64,000 nt of DNA from DATELY01 sp035276085 (GCA_035276085.1 DATELY010000122.1:1-64000), one strand, 5' to 3'; counted from the first letter of the stretch, positions 43,547-53,319 are shown. Numbers and translations are program-made. The notes: generated by a model not told the origin, from the letters alone.

Positions 43547-44059
43547 TCAATCGTTCTCATCCAACCGATAGGAAATCATCGAGGACTTCGCACCGGCCGG
43601 CCCCGGCGGAATCACCACCACAAACGAGTAATACCCCTGGCTGAAGCTCCCAATCGGCGTGTAACTCAGCGTCTTGTATCCCGCTGCGCCGAAGTCGCTG
43701 CGGAACTGCACGAAGTTCGCCGTGCCGAATGCGCTGTAGCTGTACAGGTCAGCGATGAAACCCGTGGTCGTGCCTTTGTAGTAACGAACGTAACCCTCAT
43801 TCGCCCCGGTGGCCGCAAATACATTGTCCTTCACGACAGGACACACGACGACGGCCGAGTTCGTCGTCGAATTGTTGACCAGCCGCCGTCCATCGTACTG
43901 GGTGATGGGTGGCGAGCCGACGAGACTGCCCTCGCACATGCTGGCCGGATACACCTTGCCGTCCTCTGCAAAGCAGTACGGTGAAGTAGCCGCGGCGATG
44001 GCCAACACACAGGCGACAGCGGGACGCGCCCTGCGAGATGATTGAACAGACATGCTCAT
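43547..44059 (-). CDS. Secreted hypothetical protein
   Basis: The 170-residue product has a basic start and a signal peptide ending at about residue 31 (ACVLAIAAATSPYCFAED). The mature part is beta-rich and aromatic (VYPASMCEGSLVG; VRYYKGTTTGFIADLYSYSAFG; GYYSFVVVIPPGPAG), with two or more cysteines. A second in-frame ATG two codons on (MSVQSS) is possible. No family is recognised. Upstream lies a 250-bp gap leading to the toxin-antitoxin promoter on the other strand. Confidence 0.7.
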   Translation of the reverse strand: MSMSVQSSRRARPAVACVLAIAAATSPYCFAEDGKVYPASMCEGSLVGSPPITQYDGRRLVNNSTTNSAVVVCPVVKDNVFAATGANEGYVRYYKGTTTGFIADLYSYSAFGTANFVQFRSDFGAAGYKTLSYTPIGSFSQGYYSFVVVIPPGPAGAKSSMISYRLDEND

Positions 44060-44248
44060 GACGGACCTCCTGACTTCATCGAGCGTCGAAATGCAAACTC
44101 CGTTCGCCGCATCGCCGAGTCGCTAAGTGCTCCGTCTCGAGCCGATGCCGGTGCATTGATGCTGTTCCGAGTCGGCGGCCGGGAATAGTGTCCATTCGGG
44201 TGTCGGGGATTGGTCGACGGATTCCGTCACGGGTTCAAGCCCGCACGC

Positions 44249-44277
44249 TTGCCGCCATGTACCGTATAAGGTACAGT
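44249..44277 (+). promoter_or_regulatory. Toxin-antitoxin promoter with palindromic operator
   Basis: TTGCCG (44249-44254) and TACAGT (44272-44277) are spaced by 17 bp. The perfect palindrome TGTACC-N6-GGTACA (44258-44275) covers the spacer and part of the -10 box. That is where an antitoxin repressor would bind to autoregulate the pair that starts at 44312. Confidence 0.6.
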
Positions 44278-44311
44278 AAGGAAAATCGCAGGATGCAGGG
44301 CTGCCTCAAGG

Positions 44312-44641
44312 ATGAAGCGCGTACAAGCCGTATTCTTCGCGACGCGATGGGGTCGTGAGCCCGTACGGGAGTGGCTGATGGCCTTGCAGCGAGAAGACCG
44401 TCGAGAGATCGGACGGAGTCTGATGACCCTGGAGTTCGGGTGGCCCATTGGTATGCCACTTGCTCGTCCAATGGGACAAGGACTGCATGAGCTGCGCGTA
44501 AGTCTCGCTCGTCGTCGTGACTGCAGAGTTTTCTTCTATGTAGATCGGCACCAGCGGTTGGTATTGCTGCATGCAGTCATGAAGCAATACTCGCGCCACT
44601 CCAAAGTCGGATCTTGGACTGGCGCGCCAACGCATGCATGA
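44312..44641 (+). CDS. higB: HigB/RelE-superfamily toxin (phage Gp49-like)
   Basis: Predicted ribosome-dependent mRNA interferase. The 109-residue product fits the Gp49/HigB family: AVFFATRWGREPVREWLMALQREDRREIGRSLMTLEFGWPIGMPLARPMGQGLHELRVSLARRRDCRVFFYVD, then a C-terminal LVLLHAVMKQYSRH. The ELR...CRVFFY core and a late lysine/histidine stretch are family features. The toxin precedes the antitoxin, the order typical of HigBA, by 18 bp. A palindromic operator lies upstream. The symbol marks family resemblance only. Confidence 0.85.
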   Translation: MKRVQAVFFATRWGREPVREWLMALQREDRREIGRSLMTLEFGWPIGMPLARPMGQGLHELRVSLARRRDCRVFFYVDRHQRLVLLHAVMKQYSRHSKVGSWTGAPTHA

Positions 44642-44659
44642 GCATGCCCGGAGTACGTC

Positions 44660-45010
44660 ATGAAAAAAACAGCGTCTCGTCGGCGCGCGGGATCTCATGC
44701 GAAGAGTAGTGCGCGGATCGGTACTACGCTCGCGGATGCATTGGCTGCAGACGGATTGCTCGAGGATGCCGAAGCCACCGCAATCAAGCGAGTCCTCTCA
44801 TGGGAGCTCGAAAGAACCATGAAGGCGCAGCAGATGAGCAAACAGGAGTTGGCTCAGCGAATGTCGACCAGCCGTTCGCAACTTGATCGCCTGCTTGATC
44901 CGGAAAACTCCACCGTACAGTTGGATACGGTTGCACGAGCCGCGAGGGCGCTCGGTAAGCGCCTGGAGGTTCGGTTGGTTCGTTCGACTCGTTCGGTCGC
45001 ACATCGATGA
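44660..45010 (+). CDS. higA: HigA-like antitoxin with XRE helix-turn-helix
   Basis: The 116-residue product has a basic N-terminus (KKTASRRRAGSHAKSSAR), a linker, and an XRE-type HTH (MSKQELAQRMSTSRSQLDRLLDPENSTVQLDTVARAARALGKRL, about 58-101). This matches antitoxins paired with Gp49-like toxins. GGAG at 44647-44650 is the ribosome-binding site. It probably represses its own promoter at the TGTACC palindrome (44258-44275). Confidence 0.86.
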   Translation: MKKTASRRRAGSHAKSSARIGTTLADALAADGLLEDAEATAIKRVLSWELERTMKAQQMSKQELAQRMSTSRSQLDRLLDPENSTVQLDTVARAARALGKRLEVRLVRSTRSVAHR

Positions 45011-45127
45011 CGAAGTGAACGCCGCCACGGTGGAGTATCGTCTCGCAAGTTAGTGGGCCGTTACTGAGTTCCATCAAGCGCTGACGCGGATGTAGTCGCG
45101 TCGTCGCACGCATCTCCCGCCGCCGTC

Positions 45128-48100
45128 ATGACACCAAGCACGCGCTGGCAATTCTGGATCGACCGCGGCGGTACCTTCACCGATGTCGTCGCGCGCCGGC
45201 CGGACGGCGTCATGCTGGCGCACAAGCTGCTTTCGGAGAATCCCGAGCAGTACCGTGACGCGGCCATCGCCGGCATTCGGCATCTCCTCGGACTTGCGGA
45301 CGGCGCACCGATTCCTGCCGATACCATCGATGTCATCAAGATGGGGACGACCGTCGCCACGAATGCGCTGCTCGAGCGCCAGGGTGAGCCAACGGTGCTC
45401 TTCATCACGCGCGGCTTTCGGGATGCTCTGCGCATTGCATATCAGAATCGACCGCGCATTTTCGCCCGGCACATCGTGCTGCCCGAGTTGCTGTATCGCA
45501 AAGTCGTCGAAGTGAACGAGCGCATTGGCGCCCACGGTGAAGTCGTGACGCGGCTCGACGAGGAGAGCGTTCGCGCCGATCTCGAAGCTGCGTATGGCGA
45601 AGGTTATCGTGCGGTGGCCATCGTGTTCATGCACGGCTATCGCCATACCTTGCACGAATCTCTCGTCGCGACGATGGCACGCGCAGCGGGCTTCCCGCAG
45701 GTGTCCGTCTCACACGAAATCACTCCCCTGATGAAGCTCGTCTCGCGCGGCGACACGACCGTCGTCGACGCGTATCTATCGCCGATCCTGCACCGCTATG
45801 TCGATCAAGTCGCGCGTGAATTGCCGGCAGGCACGCGTCTGCAGTTCATGCGATCGAACGGTGGATTGACCCCTGCGCGTACGTTTCAGGGCAAGGACTC
45901 GATCCTCTCAGGTCCGGCCGGCGGCATCGTTGGCATGGCACGTACGAGTCAACGCGCCGGCTTCGACAGGGTGATCGGCTTCGACATGGGCGGCACCTCG
46001 ACCGACGTGTCGCACTTCGCGGGAGAGTTCGAGCGCGTATTCGATGCTCGAGTCGCAGGCGTGCGTCTTCGTGCGCCAATGCTCGGCATTCACACCGTGG
46101 CCGCAGGCGGCGGGTCCATCGTGCGCTTCGATGGCACGCGCTTGAGAGTCGGCCCCGAGTCGGCCGGCGCGAACCCGGGCCCCGCCTGTTATCGACGCGG
46201 CGGTCCATTGACCATCACGGACTGCAATGTGCTGTTGGGCAAGATCCAGCCTGACTTTTTCCCGCGCGTGTTCGGTCCAAACGCAGATCAGTCTCTCGAC
46301 GTGCAATCGGTCAACGACCGCTTCGCGACGCTCGCAACCGAAGTCCGATGTGCGACGGGTGAGCACCGCACACCCGAGGTCATCGCCGAAGGTTGCATCG
46401 AGATCGCCGTCGCCAACATGGCGAATGCCATCAAGCAGATCTCGGTCCAGCGCGGGCACGATGTCACTCGATACGTGCTCACGACGTTCGGCGGCGCAGG
46501 CGGACAACATGCATGTCGGGTGGCGGACGCGCTTGGCATGCGCCGCGTCTTCATTCACCCCTATGCCGGCGTGCTGAGTGCGTACGGCATGGGACTGGCG
46601 GACAGGACGGTGATGCGGGAGCGCGCCATCGAGCTCAGCCTGGATGAGCCAGCGACACCTCAGCTCGCGCACGCGCTGGATGACATCGGCAACCTCGCGA
46701 GTGCCGAGCTCATCCAGCAGGGGGTGGCGCCTGAGCAGATCGATCTGGTGCGTCAAGTACACCTGCGTTACGCGGGTACCGATACCGCGCTACTCGTGAA
46801 GTTCGATTCAGCGGCGAGCATGAGATCGCAGTTCGAACAATCCTATCGGCAGCACTACGCTTTCCTCATGCCCGGGCGTGAGCTGGTGGTCGAGGCGGTG
46901 TCCGTGGAAGCGGTGGCGCTGGCGGAGTGCGTCGATGAACCGAGCGACGTCATCGAGCCACGCCACGATGTACTTCTACCCGTTCGTACAGTGCGCATGT
47001 TCACCGGCAGCACCTGGCACGACGCGGCGCTCTACCGCCGTGAGGACATGCGCTCCAACGATCGCATCCGTGGTCCCGCCATCCTGGCGGAAGCCAATGC
47101 CACCACCGTGATCGAGCCCGACTGGGAAGCGCACATCACGCAGCGCAACGATCTCGTGCTCACTCGAGTCGTGGCTCGTTCCGCAACGCGTTCGCTCGCC
47201 ACGCGCGCAGATCCCGTGATGCTGGAAGTGTTCAACAACCTGTTCATGTCGATCGCCGAGCAGATGGGCCTGCGCCTGCAGAACACGGCCAGCTCAGTGA
47301 ACATCAAGGAGCGATTGGATTTCTCGTGCGCCTTGTTCGATGGCCACGGCAACTTGATCGCCAACGCACCGCACATGCCGGTGCATCTCGGCTCGATGAG
47401 CGAAAGCATCAAGACCGTCATGCGCGAGAACGCGACGACGATGGTGCCCGGTGATGTGTTCGTGCTGAATGATCCGTACGCAGGCGGCACACATCTGCCC
47501 GACGTCACCGTCGTCACGCCCGTGTTCGACGCCGCGGGCTCAGAGACCTTGTTCTACGTCGGCTCGCGCGGTCATCACGCCGATATTGGCGGTTTGACGC
47601 CCGGTTCGATGCCACCCCACTCGACCACGCTCGATGAAGAAGGCGTGCTGCTCGACAACGTGAAGCTCGTCGATGGCCTCACGGGGCAGATGCAAGAGGC
47701 GCAAGTGCGCGAGCTACTCACTCGCGCCCGGTATCCGGCACGCAATGTCGATCAGAACCTTGCCGACCTGCGCGCACAGATCGCGGCGAATCAGAAGGGC
47801 GTGGAAGAGATCCGCAAGATGGTGGCGCATTTCGGCTTGAACGTCGTGCGAGCGTACATGCAGCATGTCCAGGACAACGCGGAAGAAGCCGTGCGCCGCG
47901 TGATCACGGCATTGCACGACGGCAGCTACGAATACCCGCTCGACAACGGCGCAACGATCAAAGTGCACGTGAGCGTCGACCGCGAACGCCGCGAAGCCAC
48001 GATCGATTTCACCGGCACCTCGCCGCAACAGCCGAACAACTTCAATGCGCCCGCGGCAATCTCAGTCGCAGCCGTGCTGTACGTGTTTCGCACGCTTGTG

Positions 48101-48739
48101 AACGACGACATCCCGCTCAATGCCGGCTGTCTCAAACCACTGCAGATCATCATTCCCGAAGGCTCGATGCTGAAGCCGCGCTATCCCGCAGCAGTCGTCG
48201 CCGGCAACGTCGAGACTTCAAGTGTCATCACGAACGCCCTTTACGGCGCCTTGGGTGTGATGGCTTCCGCGCAAGCCACCATGAACAATCTGACTTTCGG
48301 CAACGAGCGCTATCAGTACTACGAAACGATCGCCGGCGGTTCCGGCGCCGGCGAAGGCTTCGACGGTACCGACGTCGTGCAGACGCACATGACGAACTCC
48401 CGTCTCACCGATCCGGAAGTGCTGGAGTTCCGCTATCCGGTGCGGTTGGAAAGTTACGAGATCAAGCAGGGATCGGGCGGCGCAGGGCGATGGCGCGGCG
48501 GAAACGGCGGCGTACGGCGCATACGGTTTCTCGAGGCGATGAGCGTTTCGATTCTTGCCAACAATCGAGAAGTGCCGCCGTTCGGGATGGCAGGCGGGCA
48601 GGGCGGAAGCACGGGATGCAGCTACGTCGTGCGGCTCGATGGCCGCCGCGAGTCGCTCGGACACGTCGGTAAGGTGGAAGTCGAAGTAGGCGATGTGTTC
48701 GTCGTGGAGTCTCCTGGCGGCGGCGGGTATGGCGCCTAG
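45128..48739 (+). CDS. Fused HyuA-HyuB 5-oxoprolinase / hydantoinase
   Basis: ATP-dependent opening of 5-oxoproline or related hydantoins. The 1203-residue product joins a HyuA half and a HyuB half. The HyuA half has an actin-like ATP site (WIDRGGTFTDVV, residues 10-21; MGTTVATNALLERQGEPT; GFDMGGTSTDVS near 285). The HyuB half begins around residue 696 (DPVMLEVFNNLFMSIAEQMGLRLQ) and contains NDPYAGGTHLPDVTVVTP and the glycine-rich GGSGAGEGFDGTDVVQTHMTNSR. Length equals that of eukaryotic and bacterial single-chain 5-oxoprolinases. It stands alone, which suits glutathione-cycle salvage, but hydantoin use is not excluded. Confidence 0.92.
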   Translation: MTPSTRWQFWIDRGGTFTDVVARRPDGVMLAHKLLSENPEQYRDAAIAGIRHLLGLADGAPIPADTIDVIKMGTTVATNALLERQGEPTVLFITRGFRDALRIAYQNRPRIFARHIVLPELLYRKVVEVNERIGAHGEVVTRLDEESVRADLEAAYGEGYRAVAIVFMHGYRHTLHESLVATMARAAGFPQVSVSHEITPLMKLVSRGDTTVVDAYLSPILHRYVDQVARELPAGTRLQFMRSNGGLTPARTFQGKDSILSGPAGGIVGMARTSQRAGFDRVIGFDMGGTSTDVSHFAGEFERVFDARVAGVRLRAPMLGIHTVAAGGGSIVRFDGTRLRVGPESAGANPGPACYRRGGPLTITDCNVLLGKIQPDFFPRVFGPNADQSLDVQSVNDRFATLATEVRCATGEHRTPEVIAEGCIEIAVANMANAIKQISVQRGHDVTRYVLTTFGGAGGQHACRVADALGMRRVFIHPYAGVLSAYGMGLADRTVMRERAIELSLDEPATPQLAHALDDIGNLASAELIQQGVAPEQIDLVRQVHLRYAGTDTALLVKFDSAASMRSQFEQSYRQHYAFLMPGRELVVEAVSVEAVALAECVDEPSDVIEPRHDVLLPVRTVRMFTGSTWHDAALYRREDMRSNDRIRGPAILAEANATTVIEPDWEAHITQRNDLVLTRVVARSATRSLATRADPVMLEVFNNLFMSIAEQMGLRLQNTASSVNIKERLDFSCALFDGHGNLIANAPHMPVHLGSMSESIKTVMRENATTMVPGDVFVLNDPYAGGTHLPDVTVVTPVFDAAGSETLFYVGSRGHHADIGGLTPGSMPPHSTTLDEEGVLLDNVKLVDGLTGQMQEAQVRELLTRARYPARNVDQNLADLRAQIAANQKGVEEIRKMVAHFGLNVVRAYMQHVQDNAEEAVRRVITALHDGSYEYPLDNGATIKVHVSVDRERREATIDFTGTSPQQPNNFNAPAAISVAAVLYVFRTLVNDDIPLNAGCLKPLQIIIPEGSMLKPRYPAAVVAGNVETSSVITNALYGALGVMASAQATMNNLTFGNERYQYYETIAGGSGAGEGFDGTDVVQTHMTNSRLTDPEVLEFRYPVRLESYEIKQGSGGAGRWRGGNGGVRRIRFLEAMSVSILANNREVPPFGMAGGQGGSTGCSYVVRLDGRRESLGHVGKVEVEVGDVFVVESPGGGGYGA

Positions 48740-48837
48740 CGGGCAGGTGCGAACCCGGCGTTCACCAATCGTCGCGTGATCAGATCGGTCGGCGTCGGTT
48801 CGGGATGGTTGCTACATTCGAGGTAACTCGGGGTCAC

Positions 48838-51003
48838 TCATTGCCGCAGCAGCTGCAAATACTGCACCTCGTTGGCCAGCGTGAACCGCACGAACAGTCC
48901 ATCGGCATACACCTGCTGCGCACTCCGCGCTGCAGGCCACACGAATGCGTTGGGATCGTCCGCAACTCGATTCGCGGCCTGATATTGCCCGGAAAGCCGC
49001 AGGCTGTTCGGGATCGCGAACGTTGCCGCAGCGCCGGACGTGGCGCTCAAGTTGACCGCCACGATCACCACCGAGTCCGTCGCCCCGTCGCTTACCCATC
49101 GGGCCACGGCAAAGATGCTGTCATGAAACCCTCCCGTCATCAGATTCAGGCAGTAACGGTTGGGCCCCGCGAGCTCCGGACAGCGCTCGCGCGCCGTGTT
49201 GATGCGCTTGTACATCGCGGCCACTTGATCGCGTTGTGGATCGGGTGCGCTCCAGCGCTCATACAGATTCTCCCAGCGATCGCGAAACGAGAGCTTCGAT
49301 CCTTGCCCCAGCGGTTGACCCATGAACACCATCGGTGCCCCGTAGAGTGCTGCAGCAATCGCGTAACGCGCCGTCATGACCCAGCGATCGGGGTTGCCGT
49401 CCTCATCGTGACTGGTGCCGTTGTGCATGATGAGGCTGTCGCCGCCGAACAGGCGCGCTTCGGCTTCAAGCGATGCGAACAGCTCGCTCATCGTCACGTC
49501 CGTCTTGCGATACAGGTAGTGATCCTTGCTCGTGAGCAGATCGAAGACTTTGTTGAGTCGGTACTGGATAGGATCCGGATCGAGTACTTCGGCGAGAAAC
49601 ACAAAGTCCCAGCGCGACTGCCGCGTCTTGTTGACGATGAGTTCCCACAATTGATTCGGCAGCCCTTGAGCGAAGTCCGCACGGATGCCAGCCAGCTTGC
49701 CGCCCGTCTTCTCGAGCCAGAAGGGCAGCATGTGCGCGAAGTAGCGCCAGAGCTGCGCGGTTTCGGTCGCCGTGTCGAGCGGTGTATAGAACAAGTCACG
49801 CTCATCCTCTGCGCTGCCGCGATCATCCGCGTGTCCGACCGGATTGCCCCAGTAGTCATGCGCCTGTGCAAAGGGCTTGGGTCCAAGCGCGGAGTAGTCG
49901 CCGAAGAACCAGTCGACATTGGCATCGTCCCAGACGTGCTCGTTCAAGCGATCGCATGGAGCCCAGACGGCGCACGCAAAGCCGTTTTCCGCAGCCATGC
50001 GGTAGTAGGCAATGGCCCATCCGTCCCGAAACTCGACTCCGCGCGTGCACCAGCTGCTGCGCACTTCGCGAATCCAGGTTTCTGCTTCCGAGGGTGCGCA
50101 CAAGCCCAGTTGGACCGCGCCCTCGCCGTACACCGCATCGCGCCCCACATGATTGAGTGCGACGTCCAGGAACACATCGACGCCCGCCGCGTCCGCTTCT
50201 TCCACGACCTGGCGAAACAGCTGCATGGCGGCATCGCGACGGCCCTCCTTCTCGAGCCACGGATTGATGCTCCAGTAGTCACGCGTGGCATACGGACTGC
50301 CGGGACTCTGATTCGCCGCCCAGGTCCAGTTCTGTCGATCCCAGCACCAGCGCGTCTGTGGAAACACGGGCATGAGCCATAGCGTGTTGAAGCCGAGCGT
50401 GCTGCTGATGTAGCCCACGTGAAAGGGATTGAAGTCATCCCAATCGTGAGTGCTGAGGAAGTCATCCAGCGTACTGCGATTGTCGTAGTCGCCGCCTTGA
50501 GTGGCTTCGATCGTGAGCGCATTGGCCTCATACAAACGCGCCGTGGCTGCTTTCGCCGGCGAGACCACGATGGCGCAATCGCGTTGCCTGGCCGCGCCGT
50601 CGAACGGGCTGAAGTCGTTGTGCCACCACCAACCCGCCGAGCCTTTGCGTCGATAGCGCGCAGTGAGTCGGTAGGCGCCGCAGCGCGTAACCGGAAGCTC
50701 GACTGCGAAGACGAGGTTGTCGAAGGCTTGCCCCTGGTGCGCCATCGCATGGCTCACCCAGTAAGAGTTCGCACCATTGCTCGCGCTCAGCGCTTCGAAT
50801 GCGACGGCGAAATCCCGGCGATTCAGATTCGTGAAGACCTCGACATCGAAGTCGGACGGCGCGAATCCTTGGCTTGCGATCTCGACGCGTACCGTGAATG
50901 TCGTGGTCGCGGGGCTCGCTTCATCGAGCAGTGCTTTCACCGTGCCGTAGTTACCGGCTACACCACGCACGGTGAGATTGCCGATCCAGGGACTGTAAGC
51001 CAT
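48838..51003 (-). CDS. GH13 alpha-amylase family enzyme
   Basis: The 721-residue product has an N-terminal beta-domain (about 1-150) with no export signal, so it is probably cytoplasmic. The GH13 barrel follows, with conserved regions DVALNHVG (I), GIRADFAQ (II, nucleophile Asp), FLAEVLD (III, acid/base Glu) and HNGTSHDED (IV). The C-terminal domain is an all-beta amylase type ending VQYLQLLRQ. The N-terminal module (SWWWHNDFSPFDG-like) recalls GlgE and related glucan enzymes, but the exact activity cannot be assigned. It converges with the oxoprolinase gene, 98 bp away. Confidence 0.85.
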   Translation of the reverse strand: MAYSPWIGNLTVRGVAGNYGTVKALLDEASPATTTFTVRVEIASQGFAPSDFDVEVFTNLNRRDFAVAFEALSASNGANSYWVSHAMAHQGQAFDNLVFAVELPVTRCGAYRLTARYRRKGSAGWWWHNDFSPFDGAARQRDCAIVVSPAKAATARLYEANALTIEATQGGDYDNRSTLDDFLSTHDWDDFNPFHVGYISSTLGFNTLWLMPVFPQTRWCWDRQNWTWAANQSPGSPYATRDYWSINPWLEKEGRRDAAMQLFRQVVEEADAAGVDVFLDVALNHVGRDAVYGEGAVQLGLCAPSEAETWIREVRSSWCTRGVEFRDGWAIAYYRMAAENGFACAVWAPCDRLNEHVWDDANVDWFFGDYSALGPKPFAQAHDYWGNPVGHADDRGSAEDERDLFYTPLDTATETAQLWRYFAHMLPFWLEKTGGKLAGIRADFAQGLPNQLWELIVNKTRQSRWDFVFLAEVLDPDPIQYRLNKVFDLLTSKDHYLYRKTDVTMSELFASLEAEARLFGGDSLIMHNGTSHDEDGNPDRWVMTARYAIAAALYGAPMVFMGQPLGQGSKLSFRDRWENLYERWSAPDPQRDQVAAMYKRINTARERCPELAGPNRYCLNLMTGGFHDSIFAVARWVSDGATDSVVIVAVNLSATSGAAATFAIPNSLRLSGQYQAANRVADDPNAFVWPAARSAQQVYADGLFVRFTLANEVQYLQLLRQ

Positions 51004-51166
51004 GCGCAGTACTCCGTTGGCGCGCGTCGGGTGCTCGGACGCCGGACCTTAACACCGCAGTTCGCAATCAAGGTGAACGACGGCGTGACAGCGATCACCA
51101 TGGAAATTCTGCGGGCACGAACCACGGATCCATTAGCGTCACGACCCATCGCCGGCTCGAAAGCAT

Positions 51167-51255
51167 CCGGCCAAAAGTTCGGCCACAAAAACCGGGTTGT
51201 GTATCGCAATTCTTTGTTTTAAAAGGCTGTATTCCGGCCAATCAACCGGCCAAAA
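51167..51255 (+). promoter_or_regulatory. CCGGCCA iterons upstream of the Fic gene
   Basis: CCGGCCAAAA (51167-51176), CCGGCCAATC (51234-51243) and CCGGCCAAAA (51246-51255), plus a partial TCGGCCACAA at 51179-51188, lie just before the Fic start. The intervening stretch is AT-rich (TTCTTTGTTTTAAAAGG). Repeated operator sites for a regulator are plausible; the protein is unknown. Confidence 0.45.
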
Positions 51256-51275
51256 CTAGTGCCTCCGGAGCCCGC

Positions 51276-52451
51276 TTGACCCCCTCTGCTGCAGAACCCT
51301 TCATGCCCGCCGACGGCACCGAAGTGCTGGAGAATCTGGCATTCGACCTGGCCCGGGAAGCCAGTGAGTTGTCTGGCCAGTTGCACCCCACGGTCAGGCT
51401 CTCGATCGCAGACCTCGTTCGGTCGATGAACTGCTATTACTCGAATCTCATCGAGGGCCATAACACTCACCCACGGGATATCGATCGCGCGTTGTCTGCG
51501 GACTACTCATCCGATCCGCTGCGTCGCGATCTGCAACTCGAAGCGCGAGCTCACATCGAAGTTCAGCGCATGATCGATACGCGAGATGGCTTGCCGCAGC
51601 CACCGGCATCGCAGACATTCATCGAATGGGTTCACCGTGAGTTCTGCAGGCGCTTACCGCCCTCGCTATTGTTCGCGGAAAACCCGGACACTCACGAGCG
51701 CATTCCAGTCGTGCCAGGTGAACTGCGAACGCGCAGCGTCGCGGTTGGACGCCACATACCGCCACCTGCGGAAGATCTTCGCGCATTCATGCAACGCTTC
51801 GGGCAAGCATACGACGCAGCAAAGCTGACGAAACCGCGTCAAGCGGTTGCCATTGCCGCAGCTCATCACCGCTTCCTGTGGATTCATCCATTCCTCGATG
51901 GCAACGGCCGTGTCGCACGCTTGATGTCGCACGCGATGCTGCTGGATCTCGGTGTGGGCTCTGCCCTCTGGTCCGTTTCGCGCGGACTTGCGCGCAGCTC
52001 GACCGAGTACAAACGCCTGCTCATGGCAGCGGACGAGCCACGCAGAGGAGATCTCGATGGACGCGGTGCCTTGTCACAAGCAGCACTGATCGACTTCTGC
52101 CGCTTCTTTCTCGCGACGTGCCTCGATCAAGTGCGCTATATGCGCGAGCTGCTGGAGCCATCCGAGCTGCAACGCCGCATGGAGCTCTATACACGCGATG
52201 AAGAGAGCGCCGAGCGACTGCCGAAGCGCAGCTTCACCCTGCTGCGCGAAGCATTGCTTGCAGGCGAGATCGAACGCGGCCGCGTGCCAGGTTTGATCGA
52301 TGCCAGCGAGCGCACGGCGCGTCGTCTCGTGGCAGCGCTGTCGGAGAAGCGCCTGCTCGTGTCGGAATCCAATCGCGCCGCGCTGCGATTGGGGTTTCCG
52401 ATCGATGTCGTGGAGCGGTGGTTTCCGAAGTTGTATCCGGTGGGGGCGTGA
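51276..52451 (+). CDS. Fic-domain AMP transferase (class II)
   Basis: Predicted to transfer AMP (or another nucleotide moiety) to protein hydroxyls. The 391-residue product has the canonical Fic motif HPFLDGNGRVAR at 204-215 with catalytic His204. It also has an N-terminal inhibitory motif of the (S/T)xxxE(G/N) form, SNLIEG, at 56-61, so it should be self-inhibited. A winged-helix domain near the C-terminus (LIDASERTARRLVAALSEKRLL) is typical of this class. The TTG start at 51276 has GGAG at 51267-51270; an ATG at 51303 is the alternative. The target is unknown. The NYN gene follows after 100 bp. Confidence 0.92.
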   Translation: MTPSAAEPFMPADGTEVLENLAFDLAREASELSGQLHPTVRLSIADLVRSMNCYYSNLIEGHNTHPRDIDRALSADYSSDPLRRDLQLEARAHIEVQRMIDTRDGLPQPPASQTFIEWVHREFCRRLPPSLLFAENPDTHERIPVVPGELRTRSVAVGRHIPPPAEDLRAFMQRFGQAYDAAKLTKPRQAVAIAAAHHRFLWIHPFLDGNGRVARLMSHAMLLDLGVGSALWSVSRGLARSSTEYKRLLMAADEPRRGDLDGRGALSQAALIDFCRFFLATCLDQVRYMRELLEPSELQRRMELYTRDEESAERLPKRSFTLLREALLAGEIERGRVPGLIDASERTARRLVAALSEKRLLVSESNRAALRLGFPIDVVERWFPKLYPVGA

Positions 52452-52551
52452 GAATCGTAGCGGCTCGGAGCCAGACCGGATGCAGGACGCGGCTGTGCAG
52501 ATGGTGCTCGGGCGAAGGAGTTGTCGGCGTTGTGATCGGAGAAACAAGTCA

Positions 52552-53193
52552 ATGCCTGACCTGACCCAAACCATCCTCTTCGTCGACTACGAAAACGTCG
52601 GCAAGGTGGACCTCGGCGCCATCCCGCCCGAGGTTCGCGTGCCCTTCTTTTTCGGCGCATCTCAGAAATCGGTTCCAACAGATTTCATGAAGGCAGCTCT
52701 CAAGCTCGGCGAGCGGTTTTGCCCGATCGATATCGAGGGCCACGGCGTCAACGCGCTCGACTTCCATATCGCGTTCTACCTGGGCGAGTTCCTTGCTGCC
52801 GACCGTGATGCGGATTGCATCATCTTGTCGAAGGACAAAGGGTTCGATCCGTTGGTGAAGCACCTGCGAGGTCGTGGCTTCCAGATCCGGCGTGCCGCTT
52901 CGATGTCGGAAGCGTTTCCAGCCGCGGTGCCATCTGGATCGGATACAGCGTCTGCGCCCGCCAAGACGAAGGCGGAACACGCGACGCCCTGGGTCTCTGC
53001 TCTCGCCTGGTTGAACGCCATGCAGGCGAGGACGCGGCCACGCAAGCGCAAGGGACTCATCGCACATCTCCACAATCACTTTGGCAAGAAGATTCCGGAG
53101 CCGGAACTGCAGCAGCTCGTCGATCGCATGATTGCCGAGAAGAAACTCAGCGAGGTAAACGGTGCACTCGCCTATCACCTCCAGGAGAGCTGA
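52552..53193 (+). CDS. NYN/PIN-like ribonuclease domain protein
   Basis: From the ATG at 52552 the product has 213 residues. The N-terminal PIN-like NYN fold shows ILFVDYENVGKVDL (about 8-21, with the catalytic Asp) and the downstream acidic cluster LAADRDADCIILSKDKGFDPLVKHLRGRGFQI (about 83-114). A linker (about 125-150) leads to a C-terminal winged-helix-like region (KGLIAHLHNHFGKKIPEPELQQLVDRMIAEKKLSEVNGALAYHL). NYN proteins are usually ribonucleases acting on RNA processing or defence. It lies 100 bp after the Fic gene; functional linkage is unproved. Confidence 0.85.
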   Translation: MPDLTQTILFVDYENVGKVDLGAIPPEVRVPFFFGASQKSVPTDFMKAALKLGERFCPIDIEGHGVNALDFHIAFYLGEFLAADRDADCIILSKDKGFDPLVKHLRGRGFQIRRAASMSEAFPAAVPSGSDTASAPAKTKAEHATPWVSALAWLNAMQARTRPRKRKGLIAHLHNHFGKKIPEPELQQLVDRMIAEKKLSEVNGALAYHLQES

Positions 53194-53319
53194 CCTGCCG
53201 CGCAGGATTCCTGCGGCGGCTGCCGCAGCTCGGCGTGAGCGCACAGTTACCTACTTTCGTCACGTCAGCGCGCGATGCAAGATGTCCTCGCCAACCTGCA
53301 ATAAAAAAAGGGGTAAGAC

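Noticed and set aside
48805..50382. 525-codon plus-strand frame
   Set aside because: It is antisense to the GH13 gene, whose catalytic motifs are intact.
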